A stretch of DNA of 5,314 bases from Rhodoferax sp. (GTDB taxonomy: Bacteria; Pseudomonadota; Gammaproteobacteria; Burkholderiales; Burkholderiaceae_C): positions 1 through 5,314 of the forward strand of contig JAIFMA010000035.1 in assembly GCA_020048795.1 (NCBI GenBank), written 5' to 3'. A program made the position numbers and the translations under genes. Positions 4,444 to 5,314 of this stretch are shown here, in pieces (positions within the stretch are counted from its first letter, which is position 1; every line of letters begins with the position of its first letter). The notes under the pieces are model-generated. The model searched no databases, was not told where the DNA came from, and saw only the letters and a program-made list of their open reading frames with translations.

Positions 4444-5314
4444 GTGATCTCTGAAACCGACTTTTTGAATCTCCAGGCCCAGGGCTTCAACCGCATTCCG
4501 CTGGCCGCCCAGGCGTTTGCTGACCTGGAAACCCCGCTGTCCCTGTATTTGAAGCTGGCTTGTGCGCCAGGTGCCGCAGAGCCTGCGCCCTACAGCTTCT
4601 TGCTCGAATCCGTGGTGGGTGGCGAGCGTTTTGGTCGCTACAGCTTTATCGGCCTGCCGGCGCGCACGCTTGTGCGTGCCAGCGGCTTCGGCACCGGGGC
4701 ACGCACCGAGGTGGTCACCGACGGTGTGGTGACGGAAAGCTCGGCACAAAACCCGCTGGACTTCATTGCCGCCTACCAGCAGCGCTTCAAAGTGGCGCTA
4801 CAGCCCGGCATGCCGCGTTTTTGCGGGGGGCTGGCGGGTTATTTTGGTTACGACGCCGTGCGCTACATCGAGAAAAAGCTGGTGGCCTCCTGTGGACCGG
4901 ATGAAATGGGCACGCCCGACATCTTGCTGCTGCAATGTGAAGAACTGGCGGTGATCGACAACCTGTCGGGCAAACTGCACCTGTTGGTCTATGTTGATCC
5001 GGCGCAAGCAGATGCTTTTGAGCGCGGTCAGGCCCGACTGGTCGAACTCAAGGGACGACTGGCGCAGGCAGTGCTGGCGCCGGAAGTCAAGCCCAGCCAG
5101 GGCCATGCGCCGCAGCGCGACTTCGCCAAGGCCGACTACCTTGCCGCAGTGGCGCATGCCAAGGAGCTGATTGCGGGCGGCGACTTCATGCAGGTGCAGG
5201 TGGGTCAGCGCATCAAAAAGCCTTATACCCAGTCGCCGCTGAGTCTGTACCGGGCGCTGCGCTCGCTCAACCCCAGCCCCTATATGTATTACTACAACTT
5301 CAGCGGTGCCACGC
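4444..5314 (+). CDS. trpE: Anthranilate synthase component I (TrpE), N-terminal 290 codons, cut by the window edge
   Basis: Large subunit of anthranilate synthase; with the TrpG glutamine amidotransferase it converts chorismate and glutamine to anthranilate, the first committed step of tryptophan synthesis. GTG start at 4444 with AAGG 8 nt upstream. Residues 1 to about 200 are the N-terminal domain. They include the feedback-binding motif LLES at 53-56, followed by GGERFGRYSFIG, and the CGGLAGYFGYD segment near 127-137. The chorismate-binding domain begins near F227 (FAKADYL). It runs through AGGDFMQVQVGQR, where many TrpE proteins have AGDIFQVVLSQR, a variant I associate with betaproteobacterial TrpE, to PSPYMYYYNF at 277-286. 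The frame is open to the last base. Full-length TrpE is about 500 residues, so roughly 58 percent is here and the catalytic C-terminus is missing. The LLES serine is conserved, consistent with tryptophan feedback inhibition. Transcription may be controlled by the Trp-rich leader ORF upstream. trpG or other trp genes, if adjacent, lie beyond the window. Confidence 0.96.
   Translation, partial: MISETDFLNLQAQGFNRIPLAAQAFADLETPLSLYLKLACAPGAAEPAPYSFLLESVVGGERFGRYSFIGLPARTLVRASGFGTGARTEVVTDGVVTESSAQNPLDFIAAYQQRFKVALQPGMPRFCGGLAGYFGYDAVRYIEKKLVASCGPDEMGTPDILLLQCEELAVIDNLSGKLHLLVYVDPAQADAFERGQARLVELKGRLAQAVLAPEVKPSQGHAPQRDFAKADYLAAVAHAKELIAGGDFMQVQVGQRIKKPYTQSPLSLYRALRSLNPSPYMYYYNFSGAT

Noticed and set aside
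4387..4749. - strand 120-codon frame across the trpE start
   Set aside because: Opposite the conserved TrpE N-terminus, including LLES; composition shadow.
4560..4904. + strand 114-codon frame inside trpE
   Set aside because: Out of frame with TrpE, whose conserved motifs run continuously through this stretch in the frame of GTG 4444.

Overview
The window looks like a chromosomal stretch from a betaproteobacterium, most likely a member of the Comamonadaceae (Rhodoferax/Polaromonas type). The reasons are the GC-rich coding sequence, a TrpE closely resembling my recollection of that group's TrpE, a chemoreceptor with a TarH-like layout, and an intergenic repeat type that I associate with this family. 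Family placement is inference; no database search was possible.

Layout, left to right. Positions 1-199 are intergenic and end in a copy of a dispersed repeat that runs almost into the next gene. A complete recQ (ATP-dependent 3'-5' DNA helicase, 614 aa, TTG start) occupies 200-2044 on the + strand. Positions 2045-2351 are a repeat-dense gap between convergent genes. It holds a second copy of the repeat found upstream of recQ, a 75-bp stepped palindrome, and a short ATTCCC/GGGAAT hairpin whose last base touches the stop codon of the next gene. A complete methyl-accepting chemotaxis protein gene (581 aa, ending in the CheR/CheB tether pentapeptide DWETF) lies on the - strand at 2352-4097. Positions 4098-4443 are a divergent regulatory region. 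trpE (anthranilate synthase component I) starts at GTG 4444 on the + strand and runs off the right edge after 290 codons.

The three main genes belong to unrelated processes (DNA repair, chemotaxis, tryptophan synthesis), and nothing suggests a shared operon. The most interesting part is the trpE leader. A 28-codon ORF at 4232-4318 carries three Trp codons within six codons. Its ATG sits where transcription would begin from an extended -10 promoter. Downstream there are competing short stems and a weak hairpin ending in five T. This suggests a possibly leaderless trp leader peptide controlling trpE by attenuation, but the terminator is weak and the case is inferential.
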